From Nymphaea colorata (taxonomy: Eukaryota > Streptophyta > Magnoliopsida > Nymphaeales > Nymphaeaceae), in contig NC_045144.1 of NCBI RefSeq assembly GCF_008831285.2, positions 24,071,716-24,135,715 on the forward strand: DNA of 64,000 bases. The letters run 5' to 3'. Below, piece after piece: positions 11,276-23,796 of the stretch (its first letter is position 1; each line of letters starts with the position of its first letter). The translations under genes were made by a program, and so were the position numbers. Under the pieces are notes generated by a model. It did not search any database. It was not told where the DNA came from and saw only the letters and a list, made by a program, of their open reading frames with translations.

Positions 11276-13112
11276 ATGTCTTCCAGAGTTGGTAATGAAG
11301 AATATCGTCTAATGACAAATATGGAGAAAAATGAATATTTTTCATCAACTGAAAAGGAAGTTGAATCCAAGAGAAAAAGAACTTCAATAATATTGAATGA
11401 TTTCACATTAGTACAATTTAAGGGAAAAGAGTTTGCAAAATGCAACCATTTTGGTGAACGATTAGGTGAACATAGTTCCAATGGTACGAGCCACTTAAAA
11501 TGATAGTAGAATAATGCAAGTTGTATATGTAACATTTTTCCGTTTGCATTATTACTAAGTGGGAAATTAAATTGAAGTTCTTTTTTTGTTACTAGTAAAA
11601 ACTATTTAGTAAATGGTAGCAGAACAAGTTTAATGAGAAGGACTATAGAAGGAAAAAACAATATTTTATTTCCATTGGGAGGGGAACACTTTCATATTCA
11701 TTGTGGTGCACATATTATAATTCTCATGGTTAAAGATTATATGAATGACATGGATGATACAATTTCAAAAATTCGTAACAGTGTCAAATATGTAAGGGAA
11801 TCACCAAAATGACTATATCTTCTAAGCAATGTGTAAAGGCAATGGGTTTGGATGAGAAAAAAAGTTTAGACTATGATGTTCCTACTCAATGAAATTCTAC
11901 ATTTATAATGTTGAGAGATGCATTGTTATTCAAATATGTCTTTCAATATTTGGCATCGTGTGATCCTAATCATGCATGTTTGCCTTCTAAGGATGAGTGG
12001 TCTCATGCATCTAATTTAATGTAACAAATTTATTCTCTACCACTAAGCATGTAACCTATGTCATAGTGGTATGCCACTTTTGGTGGAGTACCCGTACCGG
12101 CATGCCAATACGGTCTGGTACGTTTGGATCTGGTTCAGGGTCGGAAATAGATCCAAACTATATTATAACTTAAAAAGTTTTATTTTATTTTTTTTATTTA
12201 TAAGATCATCTATGGATTTATGAAAGGAACATTGTCTTAATGTGATGATATCATTTAGTTTTTTAAATTTTTGAATTAAAAATATATAATAATATACAAT
12301 ATTCACCATACCACCACATCAAGATTTATAAAAAGCCGTAGCAGTACCCGTACCTGCACCCATACTCGTACCATTGTGACATAGCATGTAACATCTAATC
12401 TTGTTTTTGAAGAAATTTTATAAATTTACCATCATTTGCATAGGTATCGTGGAACATCAAATGAACATACAAGGGCATTGACATGCAAAATGCAAGAAAA
12501 TTTTGATAAATACTTCAAGGGCTACAATATTCTATTTGCAATTGCAGTTGCTTGGATCCTAGGTTTAAATTGTCATTGTCATACTTGAAATATTTGTTTG
12601 ACGATTTGGATAAACCTGACGCAATGGTAAAATATGAAGTTATAGATAGCATCATTCATGAATTGTATGCTGAGTACAAAAATATGTATGATGATAATGA
12701 CACAATCAATATGCAAAGGGACAATGCATCTACTAGTACCTTGATTGCAACAAAAAATTATAGAAGTATGGCTAGATGTGGGTTCAAAGCGTACTTCATC
12801 TTTATATCTCTTATAGTGGCTCACAAAGACATAGACAAATATTTGATTGATCTAATGGAAGAAATTGCACCTACTTCAAACTTAAACATATTATCATGGC
12901 AGAAGACAAATGACAACAAATATAAAATTGTAACAGAGATGACTCGATATGTAGTTGTCATTCTTGTATCTATAGTTACTTCAGAATATGCATTGAGTAT
13001 ATCAAGAAGAATCCTGAATGATTATCGATGCTCAACTACTCTTGAAAATGATGAGTCATTAATATGTACACAGAGTTGGATTCGTGATGCACTCAACTCG
13101 TATGAAATGTAA
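11276..13112 (+). pseudogene. hAT transposase remnant (BED zinc finger, ricesleeper-like)
   Basis: Pieces of one hAT transposase lie in order on the plus strand. A BED-type zinc-finger region (11276-11503) reads NDFTLVQFKGKEFAKCNH, with Phe where the second finger Cys is expected. A central piece (about 11670-11815) reads HCGAHIIILMVKDY, followed after stops by MLRDALLFKYVF (about 11908-11945). The C-terminal half (12552-13112) reads LDPRFKLSLSYLKYLF early and ILSWQK further on, then the hAT dimerisation region ending ICTQSWIRDAL. Several stops and frameshifts separate the pieces and a 328-bp MITE interrupts the frame at 12056. It is non-functional. No terminal repeats of the element were identified. 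Confidence 0.8.
12047..12392. mobile_element. Mutator-like MITE with 9-bp target duplication
   Basis: The element is 12056-12383 (328 bp), flanked by a perfect 9-bp duplication GCATGTAAC at 12047-12055 and 12384-12392. Its ends are inverted: the left reads TATGTCATAGTGGTATG after one C, and the right on the opposite strand reads TATGTCACAATGGTACG. A second internal pair of gtacccgtacc words is also present. Removing the element and one duplication rejoins the hAT transposase frame on either side. A 9-bp target duplication is typical of Mutator-like elements. No coding sequence lies inside. Confidence 0.75.
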
Positions 13113-13881
13113 GATGTTCATAGTTCAATCTAATTTATTTTACATACTAACATAGTAGTCTGCTCAAATTAATATGTATTACAGTTCTCATAATGCGGAG
13201 CAAAATTCTGACGAAAAAAGTTAATCCAATGCATGATTATCATGATAATATTTTTTCAACTTGTAGTGCTTACTATTTTGTTTATGTAATTTGTGAACTA
13301 AATATTGTATATCTTTTGCAGGTAATATCTTTCGTGGTGCGAAGTCGCGGATAAACTTATGATAGCATGGATTGTTGATGTAAAACTCTTAAAATGTAAA
13401 CTTTTAGATATTAAACTTATGGTTTTTAATCAAGGAAAGGATGTGGTTTGTACATCCAGCGACAACTCTACCTATGTGATGCCCATTATAACTTTATTAT
13501 ATTTTGATTTTGAACTTCATATTGTTGCACAGTTTTCTTTTGCTTCAGCTCCTCTTTGCATTTTTTCCTTATACCTCAATCAGAAAGAAAGACTGAATGA
13601 GAAGTCATTTCTTCCATTAATGGCTATCTTTGATTTTATTCTCCTTTACGACTTTGTTTATGTTATTGTTCGTAACCAAATGAAAGATGTTTAGAGTGTG
13701 TGACCATGTTTAAGTGAATTGGTTGTAACTATGTAATGATTAAGAATATTGGTTATAAATACTCTTGGGTAGAGAAAAACTGTTTAATGTGAGTTTGTGA
13801 CAGTTGAGAAACCATGTAATGATGCTGGAAAACCAGTCCATGGGACAACGGGCCAAATCCCGACATGACATAGCCTAACCC
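13113..13881. other. Downstream flank of hAT remnant, no gene recognised
   Basis: AT-rich DNA that may include the 3' end of the hAT element, though no terminal repeat was recognised. A 111-codon hydrophobic frame at 13359-13694 resembles no family and is probably chance. The last 5 bases (13877-13881, aaccc) are the left target duplication of the gypsy element. Confidence 0.4.
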
Positions 13882-16465
13882 TGTAAGACCCACGTTTCTT
13901 TTTAAAACTGTCAAGTTTATCTAAATGAGACATTTGAGGAAAAGATGGAGATAAGGGCTGATTAACCACATTTTACATCAATTAAATTATCATTGTGCTG
14001 CAGCCCTAAACGAGCATGTCCCGCAATAGAGAGAAAGAGGGAGAAGGGTTTCGATTCTTGGAGAAGATCAAGGAAAGGGGGATGCGAAAGAGAAACAAGG
14101 AGAAAGTTGCAGAAATCTGATTTTTTGACAGGTATGGGGAATATGCAGTTGTGAATAGATCATGTAGCCTTGTATTTTCTGTTTGAAGTCTGATGGACAG
14201 ATATATGCATGTATGATAGTGGATCTATGCCTAGAGGAAAATCGACGGGTGATGTGTTGTATGTAAAAACAATACTTCCTACTCCTCGTTCTAGCATCTC
14301 TGATTGTCTAGATGTAAGCATGCTAGATATTGATTTGAAGTATGAAGCGTGTTAGTCCTTGATGGGTGTTGAAACTTTCGGGTGTTTATGTTAAGTTGAT
14401 ACTCCTTGTTTTCTTATATGTTAGAGAAATTAAACCAACTGCAAGAAAGGTGTATACCCGAACCCTCACTGAGGGTCTGGCCACAGAAATCACTATACGA
14501 ATTTCAAAGGGAAGACCTCACTGTCATCCCTAACCTAATACTTCAAAAAAAAAACAAAGGGTACGGTTTATACCGAGAGGGTTCGATGGAAACCAGAGTT
14601 CAGTAATCCCCTCCCATGAAGAACGAAGCCCCGATTTCCTTTTCTTCTGCCACAGATGCTGACAGTAGGGACATTTTCTTCAATCTTCTGGTTGCTGGAG
14701 AGCTCCAAGAGAAAGGAATACCGTGAGAGTTGTAGCAGAAGCGATTTGGGGCAAACAGCAACCCTTTCGTCGTCCCTCTTTCCCTGCCGGTTCCTCCTCG
14801 TCGCAAGGTAGAGATGAAAAACGAGAGGAGAGAAGGAAGCGGCGGAGGCTGAGGACGTTGGTCGGACAGTGAGCAGTGGTGTGGAACCCGAGCATTGGAG
14901 CTTGCGGGAGGAAGACGATATCTCCCTCTGGTCCTATTTTTCCTTCTCTGGTTCGTTTTCCTTGAAGATGGTGGAAGCTCCACCGTGGGTCAAACGAGAA
15001 GAAGAAGGAGGCGCTTCCGTGAGGAGAGAGAAAAACCAGCGAGAAAAGGAGAAAAATCTAGGGTTCGACCAAATTCATAGTAAAATTGGAAATTTTCAAA
15101 ATTAGTCCACCTAATTAGCAAAATATTCGGATAAGCTGTTATAATGTTTATAAATTCATGCCGCAACATTTTTGCTGAAAACCTCTTCAAAAGAGGCTAG
15201 CAAAAGTGATTTTCAGCATTTTCAGCAAAAACCGGATATTTAACATGAAATTGCCTTTTGGTACCCTCTAAGTTCTTAAAAATTACCAAAAGGGGGTTTT
15301 ATAATTTAAAAACAAAAAGTTATGTGTTATTGCTCTTTGATGCTTCTATTTGTGTTAAAATTTCAAAAAGGTGGTTCTGAAATCAATTTTGGAACAATTA
15401 GAGGAGGAAAGCCACGTTCTGAGAATTTAAATATAAATTTCTCGTTTTCAAATGAGGATTATAATATTATTATTTGAGGTTTCTAAACATGATGTGCTTT
15501 GCTTTACTGTCATTAAATTAAGTTAGAAAATGATTTGTTGCTTTTGTCTAGGAAATTGAGCCTAAGGGCGGTTTCTGTGAGAGGCACTAGACGATGTCTA
15601 GTGATGAGAAACCCTCACATTTGAAATTCGAAGGCGAAACGTGAACTATGTGCAATGGTGTATGTGAGTGCAAGCTTTGTTTTGCCCAGAGGTTGGTTTC
15701 GTCCCAGGAGGTAGTGGTGCACCTGAGCTCACTGTTGACGCACAATCCTCTGTCTGCACTGGACGACCCACATGGTATTGGGCGGTACAAGGGCCCAGGA
15801 TTTTGCTATTTCTATTGGAGAGCAAGGCGTCTCCTGGTCTCTCACCCTGGGTTCCTAGAGAGACCATGCTGCTACAGTGGCGATCTCGGATATCTCAAGA
15901 GGCTTCACTGTAGGTACCCTCGATCTGTTGGATCGCCTGGTGAAGAGATGTTTTGTTCTGCCCATGTGTGCCCACGGGGATTTCTATTGTTGCTCGGCAC
16001 GATGACCATGATGTTGTCAGAGAACCACGGTTGGAAGTCTACGAATAATTTTTGGAGGTTTTGAACACCTCATTTCTGTTAATGAATCGTAACTGTAATA
16101 TGTGTTAAGATTTGAAGACATTTGTTTTTCAAAAATCAAATATTATTTTGGGTCATGTTCCATTCATGGCTGGATTTTTCCATACTCAAAGGAATTCTGA
16201 CCCTTCTTTCTACTCTACAGGTAGTTCATGATAGATTTTAGCTCTTGGAGTGATGACCCCAGGCTTTGTGATGGACAGACATTGGCAATCTGGACACTGC
16301 GTCGGTTTTGGGATTTGTGTTTATTTTAGTTGTTTGGGTCCAAGTATTTTTATACTGAAATAAAACAGTGTCTGATTTCCTTATGTTTTGGTCATGACCC
16401 AATGTTGCTTCCGCTATTATGGAAACGAAAAAAAAAAAATTGGTGTCAAAAATTGGGTGGTGACA
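13882..16465 (+). repeat. 5' LTR of the gypsy element
   Basis: The LTR is 2584 bp, starting TGTAAGACCC and ending GGTGACA. It aligns along its length with 21188-23212 plus 29093-29660, a total of 2585 bp after removing one 8-bp duplication. In the first 150 or so bases I count about nine substitutions and one 8-bp indel between the two LTRs, so the insertion is not recent. Open frames inside (for example 14600-15105 and 15648-16064) recur in the 3' LTR and are not supported as genes. Confidence 0.88.
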
Positions 16466-16469
16466 GCTT

Positions 16470-16481
16470 TGGTATCAGAGC
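16470..16481 (+). other. Primer-binding site (initiator tRNA-Met)
   Basis: TGGTATCAGAGC begins 4 bases after the 5' LTR end. It is complementary to the 3' end of plant initiator tRNA-Met, which primes minus-strand synthesis in most plant LTR retrotransposons. Its position confirms the LTR boundary and the plus-strand orientation. Confidence 0.92.
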
Positions 16482-16673
16482 ACAGTGTCTAGAGTTCTTG
16501 TCCAATGCCAATGTCGATCACAAGCATAGAAATGGTCATCCAAGCCTGTTAGAGAATGGTGTTTTTGATTTATTGTGAATTTTGGATTTTAAATTTTTTT
16601 TGTAGTTTTAGCGGATTGTCTTACTTACGAATACAATTGTTATACTTTGTTTTCCTCTGTGCGGTGTAGTTCA

Positions 16674-17720
16674 ATGGCACGTACTAGAGGAGGAAGTGCT
16701 AGAGGCAGAAGCAGAGGCCCTCGCAGCACTAGGAGTCGAAATGTGGAGACTCGTTCTACCAGAGCTGGGACACCTGTTGGAGATATTCTACAACATCAAG
16801 CATTCATTATGAACACCTTGCACATGATCACGGGGTTGATGCATGGACTGGCACAGAATGCTCCTTCAGGAGGAACTAGTACGGAGACAAACGAGACAAC
16901 GAATGGTGAGGCAAGGGGTGCAACTCACCAACAGTTTATGAGCTTGCATCCTCCGAAGTGTCATGGGAAAGGCACTACTGACGATGCAGAAGAGTGGCTC
17001 AAAGAAACCGAGAAGATCTTTATCACCCTGGAAGTGCCTGACAACAAGAAGGTTCGGTATGGCACCTTTATGCTTAAAGGCGATGCTGAGGAATGGTGGT
17101 AGACCCAACCATAAGTGAAATTCACAAATCACAAAGCAACTTGGGAAGAGTTCAAGGACGCATTAACACACACCTACATCTCAGCCTTCACACGAGAGAA
17201 GCGCATGCAGGAATTCTTGGAGCTGCAACAAAAAAGTATGAGTCTGCATGAATACATCATCAAATTCAGACACTTGGAAACGTACTGCCCCATGTGTACA
17301 CATCTGATGCGGACAGAGCAAATAAGTTCATCAGATAACTTAAAGACGGGTTGCAGAGCAAAGTGATGGGTAGTTGTCCAAGAGACTTGGACGATGCGAT
17401 TGACATGACCACACGTTTTGATGAGGACTAGAACAGGATGCATGGAACAGATAAGAAGAATAAATTTCTGCGGTCCAAGGTGAGGCCGAACATGTTCAAG
17501 AGGAAGCACAGTGACAGAGTGAACCAAGCGGATAGATTCAAGAGGCAGAGACCATCAGCATCCGGGTAGGGAGAGGAATGCCCCAAATGTCATCGTCAGC
17601 ACCCTTGTAAACCATGTTACATAGATGTCGGGCATGTCTCTATTGCTAAACGCAAGGACATTTTATTCATGAGTGCCCAAAGAAGAAAGAGGAAGAGCAG
17701 AAGCGTGGTGCAACCAACCT
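16674..17720 (+). pseudogene. Degenerate gypsy gag
   Basis: The start at 16674 opens a basic N-terminus (MARTRGGSARGRSRG), followed by the retrotransposon gag region (KGDAEEWW), until a TAG at 17100-17102. The domain continues in other frames with WEEFKDALTHTYISAFTREK (about 17138-17200) and an AxLQQKSMSLHEY-like stretch. A broken zinc-knuckle region with CPKCHRQHPCKPCY lies at about 17580-17620, but the second half of the CCHC motif is lost. Gag would form the virus-like particle in the cytoplasm. At least three stops or frameshifts make it inactive. Confidence 0.8.
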
Positions 17721-20700
17721 ACCAGCAGAGAAGAAGGTACCTGGAAGAGTTTATACAACCACGGTAGAAGATTTAGGATCCACCGACCTGATTGAAGGTA
17801 CCCTTCATGTACAATCTCATTGGGCTCATATTTTGTTTGACTCTGGTGCATCGCATTATTTTGTTTCTAAGAGATTTGCTGAAGTTTTAAAGTTAGAAGG
17901 GAAGAATATGCCTTATAAATTGTTAGTTGCTATACCCATGGGAATCAAAGACACATGCTAAACATATTTAGAAAATGTGAACATAGAAATACATGGACAT
18001 TTATTACCAGCACAGCTCATGGTAATAAATATGATGGGGTATGACATAATCCTATGAATGAATTGGTTATACCATCATTATAAGACGATAGATGGCAAGG
18101 AAGAAGCTGAAGATTCAGTTGAAAAATGGTCAAAGGATTGAATTTGGGGTAAAAACACCACAAGATCAAAGAAAGTTGGTTGTCTCAACAGTTAAGGCAA
18201 GGAAATACATGGAAAATTGATGCACTGCATATTTGGTTAGCATGAACGCAGTCGAGCAGAAATTAAAACTCATCAGTAAGGTGCGTACGGTGAGGGACTT
18301 CGCAGACGTGTTTCCTGAACATTTACCTGGATTGCCTCCTGTACGAGAGGTAGAGTTTGGCATTGAGTTGATACCAGGAACTACACCTATTTCTAAGGCT
18401 CCATATAGAATTTGGCACTTGCAGAGTTGGAAGAATTGAAGAAGCAGATACAAGATTTAGCTAGTAAGGGATTCATTCGTCCGAGTGTGTCACCTTGGGG
18501 AGCACCGGTTCTGTTTGTGAAGAAAAAAGATGGGTCAATGCAATTATGTATCGACTACCGGATATTGAATCAGGTTACGATCAAAACCAGATATCCATTG
18601 CCTAGAATCGAAGATTTATTCGATCAATTAAAGGAAGCAAAGGTGTTTTCTAAGATAGACTTGAGGTCGGGATATTCCCAAAACAGCATTTCGCACACGT
18701 TATGGGCATTATGAGTTTGAGTGATGCCTTTCGGACTCACAAATGTCCTAGCAGCTTTTATGGATCTCATGAATCGAATATTTTATTAGTACTTACACCG
18801 ATTCATTATAGTGTTCATTCACGATGTGCTAATGTACTCAAAGTGTGAAGCAATGCATGCGGTACATCTCGAGATAGTGATGAAAATATTGAGACAAAAT
18901 CAATTGTATGCTAAGTATTTCAAGTGTGAGTTTTGGCTAGACAAAGTGAATTTCTTGGGACACGTAATCTCTAAGGAGGGAGTGGCAGTTGATCCAGCCA
19001 AAGTAGAAGTTGTACAACAATGGAATGCACCAACTAATGTAACAAAAATCAAAAGTTTTCTTGGTTTGGCAGGTCACTACAGGAAGTTCATTAAGGATTT
19101 CTCAAAAATTGCAACTCCAATGACTAAACTGCTACGGAAGGGAGTCAAATTTACGTGGATAGAGGACTGTCAGAAGAGCTTTCAGATGTTGAAAGATAGT
19201 TTGACTAGTGCCCCAATTATAACACTGCCAAATGGGAGGAAAGGATTTGTGTTATGCACTGATGCTTTAGGAATAAGTTATGGAGCAGTGCTTATGAAAA
19301 ACGACAACGTTATAGCATACGCCTCTAGGAAACTGAAACAACACAAGAAGAACTATCCAACACATGATCTGGAATTAGGAGTTATAGTATTTGCCCTAAA
19401 AATATGGAGGCATTACCTCTATGGTGTGGAATTTGAAGTATTTTCAAACCATAAATCGCTCAAATATTTGTTCTCGCAGAAGGAATTGAATCTAAGACAG
19501 AGATGATGGCTGGAATATCTCAAAGATTATGACTTTGAGATAAAGTATCATTCAGGAAAGGCTAATGTGGTAGCTGATGCACTCAGCAGAAAGACGCCTG
19601 CTAAAGCTGGTAGACTGTTAATGCAGACATGGAATTTGGTGGAAGACTTTGAGCAATGGCATCCATTGCGAGATGATAATGGAAGGTGAAGTGTGCTGGA
19701 ATAATTAAAGATAGTTTTCTTGATGAAATTATTGAGAAACAAAAACAGAGCCCTAAATATGCAAAGTTGAAACTTGAGTGTCACAAGAAGGAAGAAACTC
19801 CTTATTCTGAGGATTACGATGGATCTGTATGGTTCAACGGTAGATTGTGGGTTCTGAACGATCCAGATGTGAAAAACAAGCTGCTAGAAGAGGTGCACAA
19901 AACATGATACACCATATATCCAAGAAGCACAAAGATGTTTCAAAATTTAAGGATAAACTTTTGGTGGCCAGAATGAAGAAAGAGATTGTTGAGTTCGTCT
20001 CACGATGCTTGGTGTGTCAACAGGTTAAAGTGGAACATCAGAAATCGGGTGGTTTGATGCAATGGATAGAAATTCTTTAATGGAAATGGGAAGGCATCAC
20101 CATGGACTTCATAGTGGGGTTACCATGTACTCGACGACAACACGATGCTATTTGGGTAGTGGTAGACCGCCTAACTAAATCTGCACATTTTCTTCCTATC
20201 AAGATTTCACAATCACTTGAAAGTCTGGCAGATTTGTATGTTGATGAAATTGTGAGACTTCATGGAATCCCAAAATCAATCATTTCTAACAGAGATCCAA
20301 GATTTACTTCCAAGTTCTAGGGAAGGTTACAGGAAGCGTTGGGAACAAAATTGAAATTGAGTACAACATTTCATCCGCAAACCGATGGGCAATCCGAGCG
20401 AACCATTCAGACTCTTGAAGATATGTTAAGAGCTTGTGTGTTGCAATGAAAGGGTGAATGGGATAAACATGTGAAGTTGGCCGAATTTGCCTACAACAAC
20501 AACTATCATTCTAGCATTGGTATGGCACCGTTTGAAGCTCTTTATGGCCGACCTTGTAGATCACCATAATGTTGGACTGAGATAGGAGACAACAAGATTG
20601 AGGATCCTTTGGTGATACAACACTACAGTGATCAGGTCAACATTATTAGAAAGAAACTTTTGGCTACTCAGAGTCGACAAAAGAGTTATGCAGACCAACG

Positions 20701-21140
20701 ACGAAGGGATCTAGCTTTTGAAGTAGGAAACCATGTTTTTGTTAAGATATCACCCACCAAGAGTGTTTTCCGATTCGAAAAGAAGGGGAAATTGAGCCCA
20801 AGGTACATTGGTCTCTTCGATATTCTAGAAAAAGTTGGAGAGGTTGCATATCGAATTGCACTTCAACCGCAGTATAGTTATGTTCATCAAGTATTTCACG
20901 TGTCGATGTTAAGGAAGTATATACCTGATCCTTAACATGTGATAGACTACGAAGAAGTTGATTTGCAAGAAGACATGACAACAGAAGAAAAACCACTGCG
21001 GATCATAGATCGAAAGCAGCATGCGTTGCGAAAGAAGACCATCTCACTAGTCCAAGTGGAATGGCAACATCATGGATTAAAGAATGTATGTGGGAGCCAG
21101 AAGAGGACATGAGAAAGAGCAACCCACAACTATTTCAATA
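17721..21140 (+). pseudogene. Degenerate gypsy pol (protease, RT, RNase H, integrase, chromodomain-like tail)
   Basis: The domains are in gypsy order. The protease has FDSGA with its Asp codon at 17839. Reverse transcriptase starts near 18420 and reads KIDLRSGY at about 18655. The catalytic YxDD-type box reads FIHD (18814-18825), so one catalytic Asp has become His. RNase H (about 19100-19580) reads CTDALGISYGAVL and later DALSRK. Integrase (about 19880-20560) reads [16 protein letters not shown] and TDGQSERT. The C-terminal part reads HVSMLRKYIPDP, then a chromodomain-like region to about 21140. Stops and frameshifts occur in every domain. The product would copy RNA into DNA and insert it, but this copy cannot. 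Confidence 0.85.
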
Positions 21141-21175
21141 ACGTACGTATAAATCTCGTTGATGAATTTTTTTTT

Positions 21176-21187
21176 AGGGGAGAAGGA
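21176..21187 (+). other. Polypurine tract
   Basis: AGGGGAGAAGGA lies directly against the first base of the 3' LTR (21188). This is the expected position of the plus-strand primer for an element on the plus strand. Confidence 0.85.
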
Positions 21188-23212
21188 TGTAAGACCCAGG
21201 TTTTTATTTAAAACTCTCAAGTTTATCTAAATGAGACATTCGAGGAAAAGATGGAGATATTAACCACATTTTACATCAATTAAATTATCATTCTGCTGCA
21301 GCCCTAAACCAGCACGTCCAGCAATAGAGAGAAAGAGGAAGAAGGGTTCTTGATTCTTGGAGAAGATCAAGGAAAGTGGGCTGTGAAAGAGAAACAAGGA
21401 GAAAGTTGCAGAAGTCTGATTTTTTGGCAGGTATGGAGAATATGCAGTTGTGAATAGATCATGTAGCCCTGTATTTTCTGTTTGAATTCTGATGGACAGA
21501 TATATGCATGTATGATAGTGGATCTACGGCTGGAGGAGAATCGACGAGTGATGTGTCGTCTGTGAAAACGATACTTCTTACTCTTTGTTCTAGCATCTTT
21601 GATTGTCCAGATGTAAGCAAGCTAGATATTGATTTGAAGTATGAAGCGTGTTAGTCCTTGATGAGTGCTGAAACTTTCGGGTGTTTATGTTAAGTTGATA
21701 CTCCTTGCTTTCTTTTATTATTCCAACAGTGAGAAATTTGATATGTTAGAGAAATTAAACCAACTACAAGAAAGGTGTATACCCGAACCCACACTGAGGG
21801 TCTGGCCACAAAAATCGCTATACGAATTTCAAAGGGAAGACCTCATTGTCATCCCTAACCTAATACTTCAAAAAAAAACAAAGGGTACGGTTTATACCGA
21901 GAGGGTTCAATGGAAACCCCCTTTCAGTCATCCCCTCCCGTGAAGAACGAAGCCTCGATTTCCTTTTTTTCGGCCACGAACGCCGACAGTAGGGATGTTT
22001 TGTCCCATTTTCTGGTTGCTGGAGAGCTCCAAGAGAAGGGAATACCGTGAGAGTTGCAGCAGAAGCGATTTGGGGGAAAGAGCAACCCTTCCGTCGTCCC
22101 TCTTTCCCCGCCGGTTCCTCCTCGTCGCAAGGCAGAGATGAAAAACGAAAGGAGAGAAGGAAGCAGCGGAAGCTGAGGACGTTGGTCGGAGCAGGTGGAG
22201 GCGTTGGTCAGACGGTGAGCAGCGGTGTGGAACCCGAGCATTGGAGCTTGCGGGAGGACGACGATATCTCCCTCTGGTCCTGTTTTTCCCTCTCTGGTTC
22301 ATTTTCCTTGAAGATGGTGGAAGCTCCACCGTGGGTCGAACGAGAAGAAGAAGGAGGCGCTTCTGTGAGGAGAGAGAAAAACCAGCGAGAAAAGGAGAAA
22401 AATCTAGGGTTCGACCAAATTTATAGTAAAATTGGAAATTTTCAAAATTAGTCCACCTAATTAGCAAAATATTTGGATAAATTGTTATAATGTCTATAAA
22501 TTTATGCAGCAACGTTTTTGCTGAAAACCTCTTCAAAAAGACTCTTGCGAAAGTGATTTTCAGCAAAAACCGGGTATTTAATATGAAATTGCCTTTTGCT
22601 ACCTTTAAGTTCTTAAAAATTACCAAAAGCGTGTTTTATAATTTAAAACCGAAAAGTTATGTGTTCTTGCCTTTGATGCTTCTAGTTGTGTTAAATTTCA
22701 AAAAGGTGGTTCTGAAATCAATTTTAGAACAATTAGAGGAGGAAAGCCACGTTCTGAGAATTTAAATATAAATTTGTCGTTTTCAAATGAGGATTATAAT
22801 ATTATTATTTGAGGTTTCTAGACGTGATGTGCTTTGCTTTACTGTCATTAAATTAAGTTAGAAAATGACTTGTTCCTTTTGTTTGGGAAATTGAGCCTGA
22901 GGGCGGTTTCTGTGAGAGGTACTAGACGATGTCTAGTGATGAGAAACACTCACATTTGAAATTCGAAGGCGAAACGTGGACTGTGTACAATGGTTTATAT
23001 GAGTGCGAGCTTTGTTTTGCCCAGTGGTTGGTTTCGTCTCGGGAGTTATGGTGCGCCTGAGCTCACAGTTGACGCACACTCCTCTATCTGCACTGAAGGT
23101 CCCACAGGGTATTGGGCGGCACAAGGGCCCGGGATTTTGCTGTTTCTGTTGGAGGGCAAGGCGTCTCCTGGTCTCTCACCCTGGGTTCCTAGAAAGACAA
23201 TGCTGTTGCAGC
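21188..23212 (+). repeat. 3' LTR, part 1 (before the hAT insertion)
   Basis: This starts TGTAAGACCCAGG and matches the 5' LTR from 13882 to about 15880. It stops at gttgcagc (23205-23212), the left copy of the hAT target duplication. The LTR continues at 29093. Confidence 0.88.
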
Positions 23213-23280
23213 TAGGGGCGGAGCCAGGATTTTTTCTCAGGGCGGGCTGAACGGTCCAACGATCTGTAATACATTTTATA

Positions 23281-23285
23281 AATAT

Positions 23286-23350
<65 letters not shown>
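23281..23350. repeat. (AT)n microsatellite
   Basis: About 70 bases of nearly pure AT dinucleotide lie just inside the left end of the hAT transposon. Such runs often vary in length between individuals. Confidence 0.9.
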
Positions 23351-23351
<1 letters not shown>

Positions 23352-23796
23352 TCACACACTTTACATATTTGCAAACCACTGTGTAGTAGAAGTGAACATA
23401 TGTCGTATATAATTGCTCATGTCATGAACGTGAAGCGCGACCTGTCCTACGGCACATTTTAATAATTGTTTGTGTCATTAGCACAAAACACGATCTGTCC
23501 TAAACAGATAAGGTGCTCTATTTCTATTACAGTGACGTAAGTGTGAACATAAAGTGAATATACAAATATCACAACAAAAAATATAGCAAACAAAGACATC
23601 TACAAACTAGAAAACCAAAATAAATATTACTTACCTAAAACAAGCAATTTTGCATTCTTTCTATACAATACAATCAGTTTTTGCCTTTATTTTTACTGAA
23701 AATAGTTCCATATCATCATTCATTAACCTCCACAATAAAATGTAAATAAAAAATATATGATTTATTATTGCAACTTCATAATAACTCCAAATAACA

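Noticed and set aside
13359-13694. 111-codon hydrophobic frame after the hAT remnant
   Set aside because: No known family, no conserved motif, and it lies in decayed transposon flank.
14600-15105. Overlapping open frames on both strands that could look like a basic protein gene
   Set aside because: They lie inside the 5' LTR and recur with changes in the 3' LTR; the composition is GA-rich and no domain is present.
15648-16064. 138-codon plus-strand frame
   Set aside because: It is inside the 5' LTR and the 3' LTR homologue (22.99-23.21 kb, then 29.1-29.3 kb) does not preserve the frame.
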